DNA from: Flavivirga aquimarina
GTDB taxonomy: Bacteria > Bacteroidota > Bacteroidia > Flavobacteriales > Flavobacteriaceae
Reading direction: 5' to 3'
NCBI RefSeq assembly: GCF_030540835.1
Contig: NZ_JAUOEK010000169.1
Coordinates: forward strand, 44,598 to 108,597
DNA: 64,000 nucleotides
Part shown: in pieces, positions 52,058 through 61,900 of the stretch
Position numbering within the stretch: the stretch's first letter is position 1
Layout of the letters: every line of letters begins with the position of its first letter
Made by a program: the position numbers and the translations under genes
Notes under the pieces: generated by a model
What the model saw: only the letters and a program-made list of their open reading frames with translations
Databases searched by the model: none
Told to the model about the DNA's origin: nothing

Positions 52058-54223
52058 TCAATCAATCAAAATTTCTAAGATTTTGATGGCTGCATCGCTA
52101 ATTTTGGTTCCGGGTCCAAATACAGCTATGGCACCTGCATCGAATAAGTATTGATAGTCTTGTTTTGGTATTACACCGCCTACTATGACCATAATATCAT
52201 TACGACCATATTCTTTTAAGGCTTTAATGACCTGAGGGACTAAGGTTTTATGTCCTGCTGCTAATGAAGAAACACCTAAGATATGTACATCGTTTTCTAC
52301 AGCTTGTTTTGCGGCTTCTTGCGGTGTTTGAAATAAAGGGCCAATATCTACATCGAAACCAACGTCTGCATATCCTGTGGCTACTACTTTAGCACCGCGA
52401 TCATGACCGTCTTGTCCCATTTTTGCAATCATAATACGAGGTCTTCTACCATCTTGTTCTGCAAAAATATCGGCTAATTGTTGTGCTTTTTTAAAGGATT
52501 CGTCGTTTTTTATTTCTTTACTATACACACCAGAAAATGATTTTATTTGTGCTTTATAGCGTCCAAACACAGACTCTAAGGCATCACTAATTTCTCCAAG
52601 AGTAGCGCGTTCGCGAGCAGCTTCTACAGCCAAAGCTAATAAATTATAATCCTCACGTAGGTGTGGATCTTTTGAATTCGCATCAGTCGAATTTAAGGAA
52701 AATTTTGCAGCTTTTGTTAACTTTGAAAGAGCTGTAGTTACTTTTTCTAAATTCCTCTCAGCTTTAATTTGATTTAATCGTTCTATTTGTTGGTTTCTAA
52801 CGGTTTGATTATCGACTTCGAGTGTTGAAATTATATCTTCTTTTTCAAGCCTGTATTTATTAACTCCAACTATAATATCCTGACCGGAATCTATACGTGC
52901 TTGTTTTTTTGCAGCAGCTTCTTCTATTCGAATTTTTGGAATACCGGCTTCTATAGCTTTCGTCATACCTCCTAAGGCTTCAACTTCTTCAATTAAAGAC
53001 CATGCTTTTTGGGCTATATTATGTGTTAGGTTTTCTACGTAATAACTTCCAGCCCAAGGATCTACGGTTTTTGTAATTTTTGTTTCTTCTTGTAAATATA
53101 TCTGTGTATTTCTAGCTATTCGTGCCGAAAAATCGGTTGGTAAAGCGATGGCTTCATCTAACGCATTGGTATGTAGGCTTTGCGTGCCTCCAAAAGCTGC
53201 CGCCGCTGCTTCTATAGTTGTTCTTGCTACATTGTTAAAAGGATCTTGTTCTGTTAAACTCCAGCCACTGGTTTGACAATGTGTGCGTAATGCTAATGAT
53301 TTTTCGTTTTTAGGATTAAATTGTTTAACCAGTTTTGCCCAAAGTATACGTGCTGCACGCATTTTAGCAATTTCCATGAAATGATTCATACCAATAGCCC
53401 AAAAGAAGGACAGCCGAGGTGCAAATGTGTCTATATCCATACCAGCAGCAAGTCCTTTTCTAATATATTCCAGACCATCTGCGAGGGTATAAGCTAATTC
53501 AATATCACAGGTAGCCCCAGCTTCTTGCATATGATACCCAGAGATGCTAATGCTATTAAACTTGGGCATTTTTTTACTGGTGTATTCAAAAATATCTGAA
53601 ATGATTTTCATGGAAGGCGTAGGTGGGTATATATATGTGTTACGCACCATAAATTCTTTTAAAATATCATTTTGAATAGTGCCGGCTAGTAATTCTGGTG
53701 CAACACCTTGTTCTTGGGCAGCTACAATATAAAATGCCATAATGGGTAATACTGCACCGTTCATGGTCATGGAAACCGACATTTTATCTAACGGGATTTG
53801 ATCGAAGAGTATTTTCATATCTTCAACCGAATCTATGGCTACACCAGCTTTTCCAACGTCTCCAACCACGCGTTCATGGTCACTATCGTAGCCTCTATGT
53901 GTTGCTAAATCAAATGCCACAGAAAGCCCTTTTTGTCCAGCAGCTAAATTACGTTTGTAAAAGGCATTACTTTCTTCGGCAGTACTAAAACCAGCATATT
54001 GCCTAATGGTCCAAGGTCTTCTAACATACATGGTGCTATAAGGGCCTCGTAAGTTTGGCGCTATTCCAGCAACAAATCCGAGATGTTCCAGATCTTTAAT
54101 ATCATCTTTGGTGTAGGTTGATTTTACCTCAATACCTTCAGCAGTCAAAAAAAGGTCTGGCTTTTCGGTTTTTGATTTTTTTTGTTTACTTTTTATTGCG
54201 ATATGTTGAAGATCTTTTCTCAA
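52058..54223 (-). CDS. scpA: Methylmalonyl-CoA mutase, large subunit
   Basis: 721 residues. This B12-dependent enzyme interconverts methylmalonyl-CoA and succinyl-CoA. The TIM-barrel half has [28 protein letters not shown] and [20 protein letters not shown]. The C-terminal B12-binding domain has [31 protein letters not shown], whose DxHxxG binds cobalamin, and [15 protein letters not shown]. Length is normal for the catalytic subunit. The small subunit lies 650 bases upstream in the same direction, with a lipoprotein gene between. Confidence 0.97.
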   Translation of the reverse strand: MRKDLQHIAIKSKQKKSKTEKPDLFLTAEGIEVKSTYTKDDIKDLEHLGFVAGIAPNLRGPYSTMYVRRPWTIRQYAGFSTAEESNAFYKRNLAAGQKGLSVAFDLATHRGYDSDHERVVGDVGKAGVAIDSVEDMKILFDQIPLDKMSVSMTMNGAVLPIMAFYIVAAQEQGVAPELLAGTIQNDILKEFMVRNTYIYPPTPSMKIISDIFEYTSKKMPKFNSISISGYHMQEAGATCDIELAYTLADGLEYIRKGLAAGMDIDTFAPRLSFFWAIGMNHFMEIAKMRAARILWAKLVKQFNPKNEKSLALRTHCQTSGWSLTEQDPFNNVARTTIEAAAAAFGGTQSLHTNALDEAIALPTDFSARIARNTQIYLQEETKITKTVDPWAGSYYVENLTHNIAQKAWSLIEEVEALGGMTKAIEAGIPKIRIEEAAAKKQARIDSGQDIIVGVNKYRLEKEDIISTLEVDNQTVRNQQIERLNQIKAERNLEKVTTALSKLTKAAKFSLNSTDANSKDPHLREDYNLLALAVEAARERATLGEISDALESVFGRYKAQIKSFSGVYSKEIKNDESFKKAQQLADIFAEQDGRRPRIMIAKMGQDGHDRGAKVVATGYADVGFDVDIGPLFQTPQEAAKQAVENDVHILGVSSLAAGHKTLVPQVIKALKEYGRNDIMVIVGGVIPKQDYQYLFDAGAIAVFGPGTKISDAAIKILEILID

Positions 54224-54225
54224 GA

Positions 54226-54873
54226 TTATTCAGGTTTCTTATTAAAATCTACTTTAGGTTCAGGTTTGTCCAAATCGACTTTAGAAAAATCGATATCAAA
54301 AAGCTTTGAATAAAATAAATCTAATGCTATATAGGTTGCTAAATATTTGTCTTTAATAACAGTTCTGTATTTACTATTTAATGGCGCTCCAAACAATTTG
54401 GGGCTCATACTGTTAGTTGTTACAAGTGCATTAAAGGTTGTTTTTAAGGCTGTGTCCTGGATATTGTTTGCTATGCAGTTTACAATAGAACTGTTATAGT
54501 TTAAATGGCTTTTAGCATTATTAGCATCCCATAGTGTATTTTCATTTTTTAAAGCTTTAAATACTTCGAGAGTATGGGCAGAGATAACATCTTCATATTT
54601 TACTCTTTTATAAGATGCATTCCTTACAAAGTTGCCGTAAGCTTGAGTTAGAGATACATTTTTACCTGTTTTGCTATAAAATTTCAGAATATCGTTTTCA
54701 AACGCATATAATGCTTCATGATACAGTTTTGAATTGAAATCATTACATGTCAATACGATAGGTTTATCGGTATATTTATAATCCGAAAATGAGTTGTCGT
54801 TTTTACAGTTTAGTAAAGTAAGTACTAATAAAAGTGTAATAATGTTAAAATTCAGGTTCATTTTATTATTCAT
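54226..54873 (-). CDS. Putative lipoprotein between the mutase subunit genes
   Basis: 215 residues. A lipoprotein signal with [13 protein letters not shown] ends at cysteine 23; an internal start at the second methionine (five codons later) would also fit. The mature part is mostly helical, with [27 protein letters not shown] and the motif [35 protein letters not shown]. The C-terminus is acidic and rich in lysine and proline. It overlaps the end of the small mutase subunit by eight bases and lies two bases before scpA. I recognise no family; its role in mutase function is doubtful. Confidence 0.75.
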   Translation of the reverse strand: MNNKMNLNFNIITLLLVLTLLNCKNDNSFSDYKYTDKPIVLTCNDFNSKLYHEALYAFENDILKFYSKTGKNVSLTQAYGNFVRNASYKRVKYEDVISAHTLEVFKALKNENTLWDANNAKSHLNYNSSIVNCIANNIQDTALKTTFNALVTTNSMSPKLFGAPLNSKYRTVIKDKYLATYIALDLFYSKLFDIDFSKVDLDKPEPKVDFNKKPE

Positions 54874-56227
54874 TTTTTAATCGTTCTTGTTCTTTTTTTT
54901 CTGCCAACCGTTTTTCTATTATTGGCTCTATTAATGTTTTTCTTTGATTTGTTTTTACAAAAGGGTAAAGCTCTAACTCATGCTTCATTTTATCTTCTGG
55001 GTTTGGATGCTTATTCGTGCCTAATAATACAGCTTCTCCAGCTTTAAATTGGACATCTTCTTTGGCTGCATTTTCCTTAATTTTCCGCTGGATGGTACCC
55101 GTTTTTAACTGCTTTAAAAAGCCGCCGTTTTTTTCAATATTTTTGAATAAATCTAATGCTTTTTCGGCTAGTTGATTGGTAATGGATTCTATGTAATACG
55201 TACCGTCTGATGGATTATTAACAACATCAAAATAACTCTCGTGTTTTAAAACTAATAGTTGGTTTCTTGCAATGCGTTCGCCAAATTCATTGTCTTTATG
55301 GTATATGGAGTCGTAAGGTAAATTACAGATACTATCTGCGCCACCAAGAATTGCACTCATGCATTCGGTAGTTGTGCGTAGTAAATTGGTGTTATAATCG
55401 TATAATGTTTTATTGCGTTTTGTTGGAGTTGCCATAATGTGGCAATCTGGATTTGCTTGATATTCGGTTGCTAGTGTATCCCATAACATTCGCAATGCGC
55501 GTAATTTTGCAATTTCAAAAAAATAGTTTGTACCAACTGAAAGATGAAAGGTTATTTTTAAATTAGGTAAGATATTTTTATTAGTTTCAAAAAAACTTAA
55601 ATACTCATTGGCATGTGCTAAAGCGTATGCCAATTGTTGGACCATATTTGCTCCTGCATTTTGGTATAACGAAACATTAATTGGAAGGGATTTTGTATGA
55701 GTTATTATCGTTTTAAACTTAGAGAAATCGTCTTTTAAACTGTTATACCAGTTCCCATTTTTTACTAAGTTTCCAATAATATCTGTATGAATATAGATGC
55801 CTTTATGAGATAGGATAGTTGTTAACTGTTTTACGAATGCTTCAGAAAGAAATAGTAATTCAAAATAGAGCGGTGTAGATACCGGATTGATATTTTCTAA
55901 TAAATCGTTAATTGCAATAGTTTCCGAAGGAATAATAAATTTGATACTTTCGGCTCCTCTTTCTATAACATCAATGGCCTTCTCATTGGATTTCTTAACA
56001 TCTGCTACAAAAATAGATTGGCAAATGTTCCATGTTGTTTTTGTATTTGAAACTTCTGGTAGTTCTTTAAAATCATCGGCATGATAAAATGGTTTTACAG
56101 AAATATCTTCATTAGTTTTCCAAACGAGTGTGTCATTATAATCAGCACCTTTTAAATCGAACTGTATTTTTTGTTTCCATTGTTTAGCTGAGACTGTATC
56201 AAATTCATTAAACAACTTATTACTCAT
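54866..56227 (-). CDS. Methylmalonyl-CoA mutase, small subunit, short form
   Basis: 453 residues. The barrel-type sequence is recognisable in WKQKIQFDLKGADYNDTLVWKT, IAKLRALRMLWDTLA, ILGGADSICNLPYDSIYHK and FGERIARNQLLVLKHESYFDVVNNPSDGTYYIESIT. The C-terminal B12-binding domain of longer beta subunits is missing and no DxHxxG motif is seen, so it is a non-catalytic partner. Length is typical of the short flavobacterial form. It overlaps the FtsB-like gene upstream and the lipoprotein gene downstream by eight bases each. Confidence 0.93.
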   Translation of the reverse strand: MSNKLFNEFDTVSAKQWKQKIQFDLKGADYNDTLVWKTNEDISVKPFYHADDFKELPEVSNTKTTWNICQSIFVADVKKSNEKAIDVIERGAESIKFIIPSETIAINDLLENINPVSTPLYFELLFLSEAFVKQLTTILSHKGIYIHTDIIGNLVKNGNWYNSLKDDFSKFKTIITHTKSLPINVSLYQNAGANMVQQLAYALAHANEYLSFFETNKNILPNLKITFHLSVGTNYFFEIAKLRALRMLWDTLATEYQANPDCHIMATPTKRNKTLYDYNTNLLRTTTECMSAILGGADSICNLPYDSIYHKDNEFGERIARNQLLVLKHESYFDVVNNPSDGTYYIESITNQLAEKALDLFKNIEKNGGFLKQLKTGTIQRKIKENAAKEDVQFKAGEAVLLGTNKHPNPEDKMKHELELYPFVKTNQRKTLIEPIIEKRLAEKKEQERLKNE

Positions 56228-56543
56228 TTTTTTTAGTTTTTAAACTATCTTCGTATTCAATAATATATATTTCTTCGTTATCGCGTTTCATATAATATGC
56301 TTCGCGCGCAAATTTTTCTAAACCATCTGAGGTGCTTAGTTTTTTTATGGCTTTATTATCTTTTTCTATTTCTTTTTTATAATATTCTTTTTCATTTTCC
56401 AAAGCTTCCACGTCTGTATTTAATTCGTGGTGTATGAGCCATGAATTAGCATCAAAAAATAGCATCCAAACTATAAAAGTGGCTAAAATTAGGGTAAGCC
56501 AATTTTTAAAAGGCTTGAAAAATTTATGTTTTAATAATCCCAT
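56220..56543 (-). CDS. FtsB/DivIC-like septum formation protein
   Basis: 107 residues. One N-terminal membrane span (NWLTLILATFIVWMLFFD) is followed by a leucine/glutamate-rich coiled coil (LNTDVEALENEKEYYKKEIEKDNKAIKKL), and a small C-terminal segment GLEKFAREAYYMKRDNEEIYIIEYE. This is the classic layout of FtsB/DivIC, which joins the FtsQ-FtsL complex at the division site. It directly abuts udk (no gap), a common order in flavobacteria. Confidence 0.88.
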   Translation of the reverse strand: MGLLKHKFFKPFKNWLTLILATFIVWMLFFDANSWLIHHELNTDVEALENEKEYYKKEIEKDNKAIKKLSTSDGLEKFAREAYYMKRDNEEIYIIEYEDSLKTKKNE

Positions 56544-57149
56544 TTACAGTTTTTCATTTATTATGGTTTTAACAATATCGATAGCCACAGTATTATATTT
56601 ATTGTTAGGTATTATAATATCTGCGTATTCTTTCATAGGTTCGATAAATTGATCGTGCATTGGTTTTAATGTTGTTTGGTACCGTTCTAAAACTTCATCT
56701 AAATCTCTACCGCGTTCTGAGATATCACGTTTTAAACGTCTTATTAAACGCTCGTCTGTATCTGCATGTACAAATATTTTAATATCAAACATATCCCGTA
56801 ATTTTGGATTTGTTAAAATTAAAATACCTTCAACAATCATGACCTTTCTTGGGTGTGTTAAAATAGTATCTCCGGTTCTATTATGTTTAACGAAAGAATA
56901 TACCGGTTGGTGTACGGGAGTATTTTTTTTGAGATCTTTTAAATGATTTGTTAAAAGATCAAAATCGATAGAACGTGGGTGATCAAAATTTGTTTTTACG
57001 CGCTCTTCGTAAGATAAATGCGTCGTATCTTTATAATAGGAATCTTGCGAAATTACACCAACTTCGCCTTCGGGTAACTCGTTTAATATCTGATTTACAA
57101 CCGTCGTTTTACCACAACCGGTACCGCCTGCAATTCCTATAATAAGCAT
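56544..57149 (-). CDS. udk: Uridine kinase
   Basis: 201 residues. Udk phosphorylates uridine and cytidine in the pyrimidine salvage path. The P-loop is IGIAGGTGCGKTTVVNQIL; HPRSIDFDLLTNHLKDL and the ERGRDLDEVLERYQTTLKPMHDQFIEPMKEYADIIIP block are characteristic. Length is normal. It heads the run udk, FtsB-like, small mutase subunit, lipoprotein, scpA, all tightly packed on the minus strand. Confidence 0.95.
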   Translation of the reverse strand: MLIIGIAGGTGCGKTTVVNQILNELPEGEVGVISQDSYYKDTTHLSYEERVKTNFDHPRSIDFDLLTNHLKDLKKNTPVHQPVYSFVKHNRTGDTILTHPRKVMIVEGILILTNPKLRDMFDIKIFVHADTDERLIRRLKRDISERGRDLDEVLERYQTTLKPMHDQFIEPMKEYADIIIPNNKYNTVAIDIVKTIINEKL

Positions 57150-57181
57150 GTGTTGATTTTAGAATTTTACGATCTACAAAT

Positions 57182-57289
57182 TTACTTATTATTTATGTTA
57201 TTTCTTAGTGATAAAAGAGTTTTAATGAGAATAATTAAATTAAACAGCAATAAAACTAATAAAATTGAAAATTTTAAAAAGTTTACCAT
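57182..57289 (-). CDS. 35-residue single-span membrane peptide
   Basis: The ORF MVNFLKFSILLVLLLFNLII ends NNINNK. One hydrophobic span covers almost the whole peptide, followed by a short basic tail. A perfect AGGAGG lies five bases before the ATG (57295-57300, minus strand), very unusual for Bacteroidota, which rarely use Shine-Dalgarno sequences. The ATG overlaps the end of the upstream start-less ORF by seven bases, hinting at coupled translation. It is small enough to be missed by ordinary annotation. Function unknown. Confidence 0.5.
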   Translation of the reverse strand: MVNFLKFSILLVLLLFNLIILIKTLLSLRNNINNK

Positions 57290-57546
57290 GAAATCCTCCT
57301 TACTTGTCCATCAACCAGAATAATATCTTTACCCTTTTTAGCTGTTTTTACTTTTACCTTTCCGTTCTTTTTATAGGTCTTAATGTCTTTAGTTTCTCCT
57401 ATTTGAAAACGATTTATTATGTATTCTGTACCATTGTTTTCAAAATAAATAAGACTGTTGCTGTCAACTTTTAAAGCTCCATCTGGAGTGTTTATATCAG
57501 AAGATTTAGAAACATATAATTTTGATATGGTAGCATTTTTAGTTGG
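57283..57546 (-). pseudogene. Start-less open reading frame, possible gene remnant
   Basis: An 87-codon stretch open between stops, with a coding-like composition and no ATG, GTG or TTG near its 5' end. It reads in part SDINTPDGALKVDSNSLIYF, then NNGTEYIINRFQIGETKDIK and ends VDGQVRRISW. The alternating polar and hydrophobic residues look like a small beta-rich domain. Either its start was lost or a frameshift separates it from an upstream part I cannot see. The following 35-codon ORF overlaps its stop. Confidence 0.4.
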
Positions 57547-57909
57547 TTATCATATAGATGATAAACATATTAAAATATTTGCTAATTGAAAAGTGCTTAA
57601 ACAATTAGTGTGCCATTTTGTTTTAAGTATTAAAAAAGAAGTATCATTCTGTTACAGAAATTAAGTTTGTTTTTTTATTGGTCTCAACTTTAGTTAAAAC
57701 TATATACTTTAGTGTATTTCGTTTTCAATTTCTAAAAAAATTTGACACGCACCAGCCTGCCGGCTGGCAGGTTTCACGAATTTACATTAATTCAGTTTTA
57801 CAATATTTATTCTTTTTCTGTTGTTTTGGTATTTCACGAAAAAGACTTTCAGTCTGCTAAAATGAACCTATGGACTTGACTTCCAATCCATGGTTTATTT
57901 AAATTAAGC
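57547..57909. other. AT-rich intergenic stretch with a GC-rich palindrome
   Basis: No convincing gene. The region contains an AT-rich block and one GC-rich palindrome at 57752-57771. The rest holds no motif I recognise. The small plus-strand frame here is not supported by any coding feature. Confidence 0.5.
57752..57771. repeat. GC-rich palindrome CCAGCCTGCCGGCTGGCAGG
   Basis: CCAGCCTGCCGGCTGG and its continuation GCAGG form overlapping inverted repeats around CCGG in a surrounding of about 30% G+C. Elements like this occur as dispersed repeats in flavobacteria. It could form a stable hairpin. Confidence 0.65.
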
Positions 57910-58320
57910 TTATTTTTTAATGTTTTTGACTTCTTCTTCGGTGACTATTTTATTGTTTTTATTTCCCCAACTATTGGTGATGTAATTCATAACATCAGCT
58001 ACTTCGTCGTCACTTAATCCTAAAGCAGCCATATTGCTGTTATAAGTTATTCCGTTTACAACAATTTCTCCTTCTAGCCCATATTTAATACCTCTAATAC
58101 TTTCTTCTCGTTTTTTTATAAGGTAATCAGATTTTGCTAACGGTGGGTATACATTTTCTACACCCTCACCATTAGGTAAGTGGCAAGACATACAAAAGTC
58201 TGTATAAATTTCGTTTCCTCTTTCTATACTTTCTTTTAATGGGTCTTGAGGGGAGTGTAAATTTGTATTTGAGTTAAATATAAATAATAATGCAAATAGG
58301 GAGATGGCAATTAATTTCAT
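57910..58320 (-). CDS. Class I cytochrome c, exported
   Basis: 136 residues. A signal peptide (LIAISLFALLFIFNSNTNLH) is followed by a heme c site, CMSCHLPNGEG (CxxCH), near residue 43. The distal methionine is in NSNMAALGLSDDEVADVMNYI. Length fits a single-heme c domain plus a charged C-terminal tail. It lies nine bases after the sugar dehydrogenase gene on the same strand and probably accepts its electrons. Confidence 0.93.
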   Translation of the reverse strand: MKLIAISLFALLFIFNSNTNLHSPQDPLKESIERGNEIYTDFCMSCHLPNGEGVENVYPPLAKSDYLIKKREESIRGIKYGLEGEIVVNGITYNSNMAALGLSDDEVADVMNYITNSWGNKNNKIVTEEEVKNIKK

Positions 58321-58329
58321 TCGTTTTTT

Positions 58330-59454
58330 TTATTCTTCTACAATAATTTTATAAATACCCTTTCCTTCAACAGCTATATAAATATAACCGTCTGGAGCTT
58401 GAACTACATTTCTAACACGACCTATATCTTCAAATAATTTTTCGCGTTTAACAACTTTGTTATTTTCTAAAATTAGGCGTTCAAGGTATTTGAATTTTAA
58501 TGAGCCAACAAGTACATTAGTGTTCCAGTCTGGATATTTTTCTGAAGAGACAATAGCCATTCCACTAGGAGCAATAGAAGGCACCCAGTAAAAAAGCGGT
58601 TGTTCCATACCTTCTTTTTCGGTAATATCTGTAAATGAGGTTCCACTGTAGTTAATGCCATAAGAAATAACGGGCCATCCAAAGTTTTTACCTTTTTCTA
58701 CAATATTAATTTCGTCACCTCCTTGCGGACCATGCTCATTTACCCAAATTGCTCCGGTAAAAGGGTTTTTTGCCATACCCTGTGGATTTCTGTGTCCGTA
58801 ACTAAAAATAGCTGTTTTTGCATTTTGAGTATTTACAAAAGGGTTATCGGCAGGAATACTTCCATCATCATTCAGTCTATAAATTTTACCACAATCTCTG
58901 GTAATGTCTTGTGGGTTAACATCTCGATTACCTCTGTCTCCTATAGAAAAGTATAAGTAGCCTTCATCATCAAATTCTATTCGAGATCCCCAATGTTGTC
59001 CTTTTTTAGTATTAGGACCGGCTTTATAAAGTTTTTCTAATTCTACTAGTGAGTTGCCATTCAATTTAGCTCTAATTAAGGCTGTATTACCACCATCGTC
59101 TTCACCTTCAGAAGAAGCATAGGTCATATAAATCCAACCATTATTTTCATAATTGGGATGTAATTCAATATCTAAAAAACCACCTTGACCGCGAACATAA
59201 ACTTCTGGTACGCCTTCAATAGTTGTTTTTACTTCATTTTTAAAATGAATGAGTTCTCCAGATTTTTCTGTAATTAACATACTTCCATCGGGTAAAAATG
59301 TCATACCCCAAGGAATGTTCAAACCTGAAACTACAAGTTCTGTTGTATAATTAAGAGCAATTGGTTCTTCTGCTTTTACTTCTGATTCTGTTTGTTGCGC
59401 ACAAGCCGAAAATGCAATTAATATAATAATTAGTAATGAGTGAATCTGTTTCAT
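58330..59454 (-). CDS. PQQ-type glucose/sorbosone dehydrogenase, lipoprotein
   Basis: 374 residues. A lipoprotein signal with LIAFSACAQQ (cysteine 18) precedes a six-bladed propeller of the soluble glucose/sorbosone dehydrogenase family. Recognisable are LNIPWGMTFLPDGSMLITEKSGELI, GGFLDIELHPNYENNGWIY, QHWGSRIEFDDEGYLYFSIGDRG, FSYGHRNPQGMA and VNEHGPQGGDEINIVEKGKNFGWPVISYG. It oxidises a sugar outside the cytoplasm with PQQ as cofactor in characterised relatives. The sugar is unknown. It lies between a TonB-dependent receptor gene and a cytochrome c gene on the same strand. Confidence 0.92.
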   Translation of the reverse strand: MKQIHSLLIIILIAFSACAQQTESEVKAEEPIALNYTTELVVSGLNIPWGMTFLPDGSMLITEKSGELIHFKNEVKTTIEGVPEVYVRGQGGFLDIELHPNYENNGWIYMTYASSEGEDDGGNTALIRAKLNGNSLVELEKLYKAGPNTKKGQHWGSRIEFDDEGYLYFSIGDRGNRDVNPQDITRDCGKIYRLNDDGSIPADNPFVNTQNAKTAIFSYGHRNPQGMAKNPFTGAIWVNEHGPQGGDEINIVEKGKNFGWPVISYGINYSGTSFTDITEKEGMEQPLFYWVPSIAPSGMAIVSSEKYPDWNTNVLVGSLKFKYLERLILENNKVVKREKLFEDIGRVRNVVQAPDGYIYIAVEGKGIYKIIVEE

Positions 59455-59481
59455 GACAGTCTTTTTGATTTTAAATTTACA

Positions 59482-61782
59482 TTAAAAAACATAATTAATG
59501 TTAATCCCAGTATAATAATTCACAGGATTTCCGGGATAATAGTATCTAGGTGCACTACCACCAAAACCAGACGTATTTATTAAGATTTGTGAGGCATAAT
59601 GCTCATCAAAGATATTGTTTAAACCCAAAAAGGCGTTTAATTTTAGCTTTTTATTAAGATAAACTTTAAATCCTATTTTTAAATTAGTTAAGTTGTAACT
59701 ATCAGAATACAAGCTATTAGCATCTGTAATTGGCATACTCCCTACGTATTGAAAGTTAATGTTTCCGTAAAAACCAAAAGCTGAATCAATGAGAATACCA
59801 GTATTAAATACATCAGATGGTACTCCCGTTAATTCGTTTCCAGAAAAATCATTTGTATTATCAATAAACTCTTTAAAAGTAAAATTATTTAAGGTGTAAT
59901 TGGCAAATGTACTTATCGATAATTCTTCTTTTTTCAACCAATCGTAGTTTAAAGAGATCTCTAATCCGTCATGTTGTGTTTTTCCAGCATTAATTCCAAT
60001 AAACTCATCTTGAGCCGTTCTTCTGGATACCAATAGATTCTTTATGTTTAATCTATAAACAGCCAAATTTAATTGGAGTTTGTTATTTAAAAGTGATGCT
60101 CGGGTTCCAATCTCAAAATTCCAGCCTGTTTCTGGTTTTAAATCCGTATTTATTTGCCCATCGGGTAATAATGTTTCATTTAATGAGATAGGAGAGAAAC
60201 CATGACTAATACTAGAAAACAAACTAATGTTTTTTGAAAACAAATGGGATATCCCTAATTTTGGGGATACGATATTTTTAAATTTAAAACTTCCAGATTG
60301 ATCTGGATTTTCAACTGAAACAGTAAATCTATCATCTAATTTGTAGGCTGTTTTATTTAGGTTGAAGCCCAAAGAAAGTGTTGTGTTTTCCGAAAACTCA
60401 TAGTTGGTTTCAATAAAAACATTGTAATAATTTCTTTTTTCTTTAAAGTTAGATAATCTATTGCCTTTAACACTACCATTGCCGGTAGGGAAATCTTCAT
60501 ATAAGTTTTCAAAAGTTCCGTACGTATAAAGATCTTTAAAAAGCTCGCCACCAAGTGTCCAATTTAAATTTTTGTTGAATAATTTATAGTTGCCTAATAG
60601 TCTGGTTCTAATACCAAAAGCAAAGGTGTTTTCTTCTAAAATATTAAAAGGGCGTGGTTCATACGCGTCTCTAAAAGAAGTAAAAATACTTGTGACTTGT
60701 TTTAATTTTGAATGGTAATTATGATTCCAAGATAACCCAAATACACCGCGTTTTGAATCTTCAAACCCTTTTGATTGTTGCCAAGTAAAAGCTGCTTTTT
60801 CTGGATTGTTTAAATAATCGGTTTCATTAATAGAGCTAGGTATGAAGGCTTTTAAATCAACATAACTTGCCAGAAATGTTATCTCATTTTTTTTACTAAT
60901 ATAATGGCTACTATTCATAGTGAAGGTTTGTCTATTATAGGCATTATTTTCTCGATAACCATCGCTATGCGTATTACTATAAACAGCTCTGAAACTATTT
61001 TTAGTGGTGCCATGGTTTATGTTTACAATGCCTTTTCTTAACCCGAAAGAACCAATAGATAATTCACCATTTATATTAGAATTATTCAAATAAGCATTTT
61101 GTGGTGTTAAGTGAATAGTTCCTCCTAAACCAGCACCATAAATGCTTGAGCCAGCTCCTTTAATAATTTCAAAACGGGATATGGAAGCTAATTCAAAATC
61201 TTCAATGGTTGTTTCTCCACTTCCATTTGTTAAAGGTATATCTTTAAAATAAGCTCTAATTTTTGCAGTTCCAAAAAGGTTTCTTGAACCAATACCTCTA
61301 ATTGTAATACGATTTGTATTAAGTGCGCCATTTTGCATAAAAACTCCAGGTGTTCTATTCAAAATAGGGGCAAAGTCTGTGTTATTTGATAATGCTATGT
61401 CTTTAGAAGTAATAATAGCAATGGATGCTGTTGCTTTCTTTAGTTTTTTCGGAATATGATTCGCATTAATAATAACTTCATTTAATTCGGAAGGGTTTAT
61501 GTTTAGTTGAATAATGTAATATTGGTTTTCTGTAAGTTTAATTGTTTTAATAATATATCCTTCTTTTAGAAAAGTATAATGACCTTCTTTTAAAATCTCA
61601 AAACTGCCATCAGGATTTGATGATATAGATGTGTTAGTGTCAATATTTTTTATTTGAGTAAATTTTAATGGGGCACCAGTATCGGAATCAATTATTTTTC
61701 CTGTTATTTTTGATTGTCCATTCCCTAAGAAAGTTGCACAAAATAAAATGAAAGCAAGTATTTTTTTTGATTTTAAATACAA
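59482..61782 (-). CDS. TonB-dependent outer membrane receptor
   Basis: 766 residues. Signal peptide (KKILAFILFCATFLGNGQ), then a carboxypeptidase-regulatory-like domain (ITGKIIDSDTGAPLKFTQIKN, about 22-100), a plug domain (APILNRTPGVFMQNGALN, RITIRGIGSR, FEIIKGAGSSIYGAGLGGTIHL) and a 22-strand beta barrel ending in aromatic F. It has the length of siderophore or vitamin receptors rather than SusC (about 1000 residues), and no SusD gene is adjacent. The ligand might be a metal chelate or, from the neighbours, a sugar or quinone cofactor. It is the first gene of the three-gene minus-strand set. Confidence 0.92.
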   Translation of the reverse strand: MYLKSKKILAFILFCATFLGNGQSKITGKIIDSDTGAPLKFTQIKNIDTNTSISSNPDGSFEILKEGHYTFLKEGYIIKTIKLTENQYYIIQLNINPSELNEVIINANHIPKKLKKATASIAIITSKDIALSNNTDFAPILNRTPGVFMQNGALNTNRITIRGIGSRNLFGTAKIRAYFKDIPLTNGSGETTIEDFELASISRFEIIKGAGSSIYGAGLGGTIHLTPQNAYLNNSNINGELSIGSFGLRKGIVNINHGTTKNSFRAVYSNTHSDGYRENNAYNRQTFTMNSSHYISKKNEITFLASYVDLKAFIPSSINETDYLNNPEKAAFTWQQSKGFEDSKRGVFGLSWNHNYHSKLKQVTSIFTSFRDAYEPRPFNILEENTFAFGIRTRLLGNYKLFNKNLNWTLGGELFKDLYTYGTFENLYEDFPTGNGSVKGNRLSNFKEKRNYYNVFIETNYEFSENTTLSLGFNLNKTAYKLDDRFTVSVENPDQSGSFKFKNIVSPKLGISHLFSKNISLFSSISHGFSPISLNETLLPDGQINTDLKPETGWNFEIGTRASLLNNKLQLNLAVYRLNIKNLLVSRRTAQDEFIGINAGKTQHDGLEISLNYDWLKKEELSISTFANYTLNNFTFKEFIDNTNDFSGNELTGVPSDVFNTGILIDSAFGFYGNINFQYVGSMPITDANSLYSDSYNLTNLKIGFKVYLNKKLKLNAFLGLNNIFDEHYASQILINTSGFGGSAPRYYYPGNPVNYYTGININYVF

Positions 61783-61872
61783 AATTATAGATTAGAGTTT
61801 TAAAACATCTAAAGTATGATTTTAATGTGATAAAATTTCAGGAAAAATTAATTGCAAAATGAATAAATAAAG

Positions 61873-61880
61873 TATATTTG
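61873..61880 (+). promoter_or_regulatory. Bacteroidota -7 element for tRNA-Pro
   Basis: TATATTTG is a full match to TAnnTTTG and lies 28 bases before the mature tRNA start. Confidence 0.7.
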
Positions 61881-61900
61881 CATTCCTTTAAAACAGGATA

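Noticed and set aside
57662..57860. A plus-strand 60-codon frame across the intergenic palindrome
   Set aside because: It has no coding features and crosses the palindrome; it is most likely chance.
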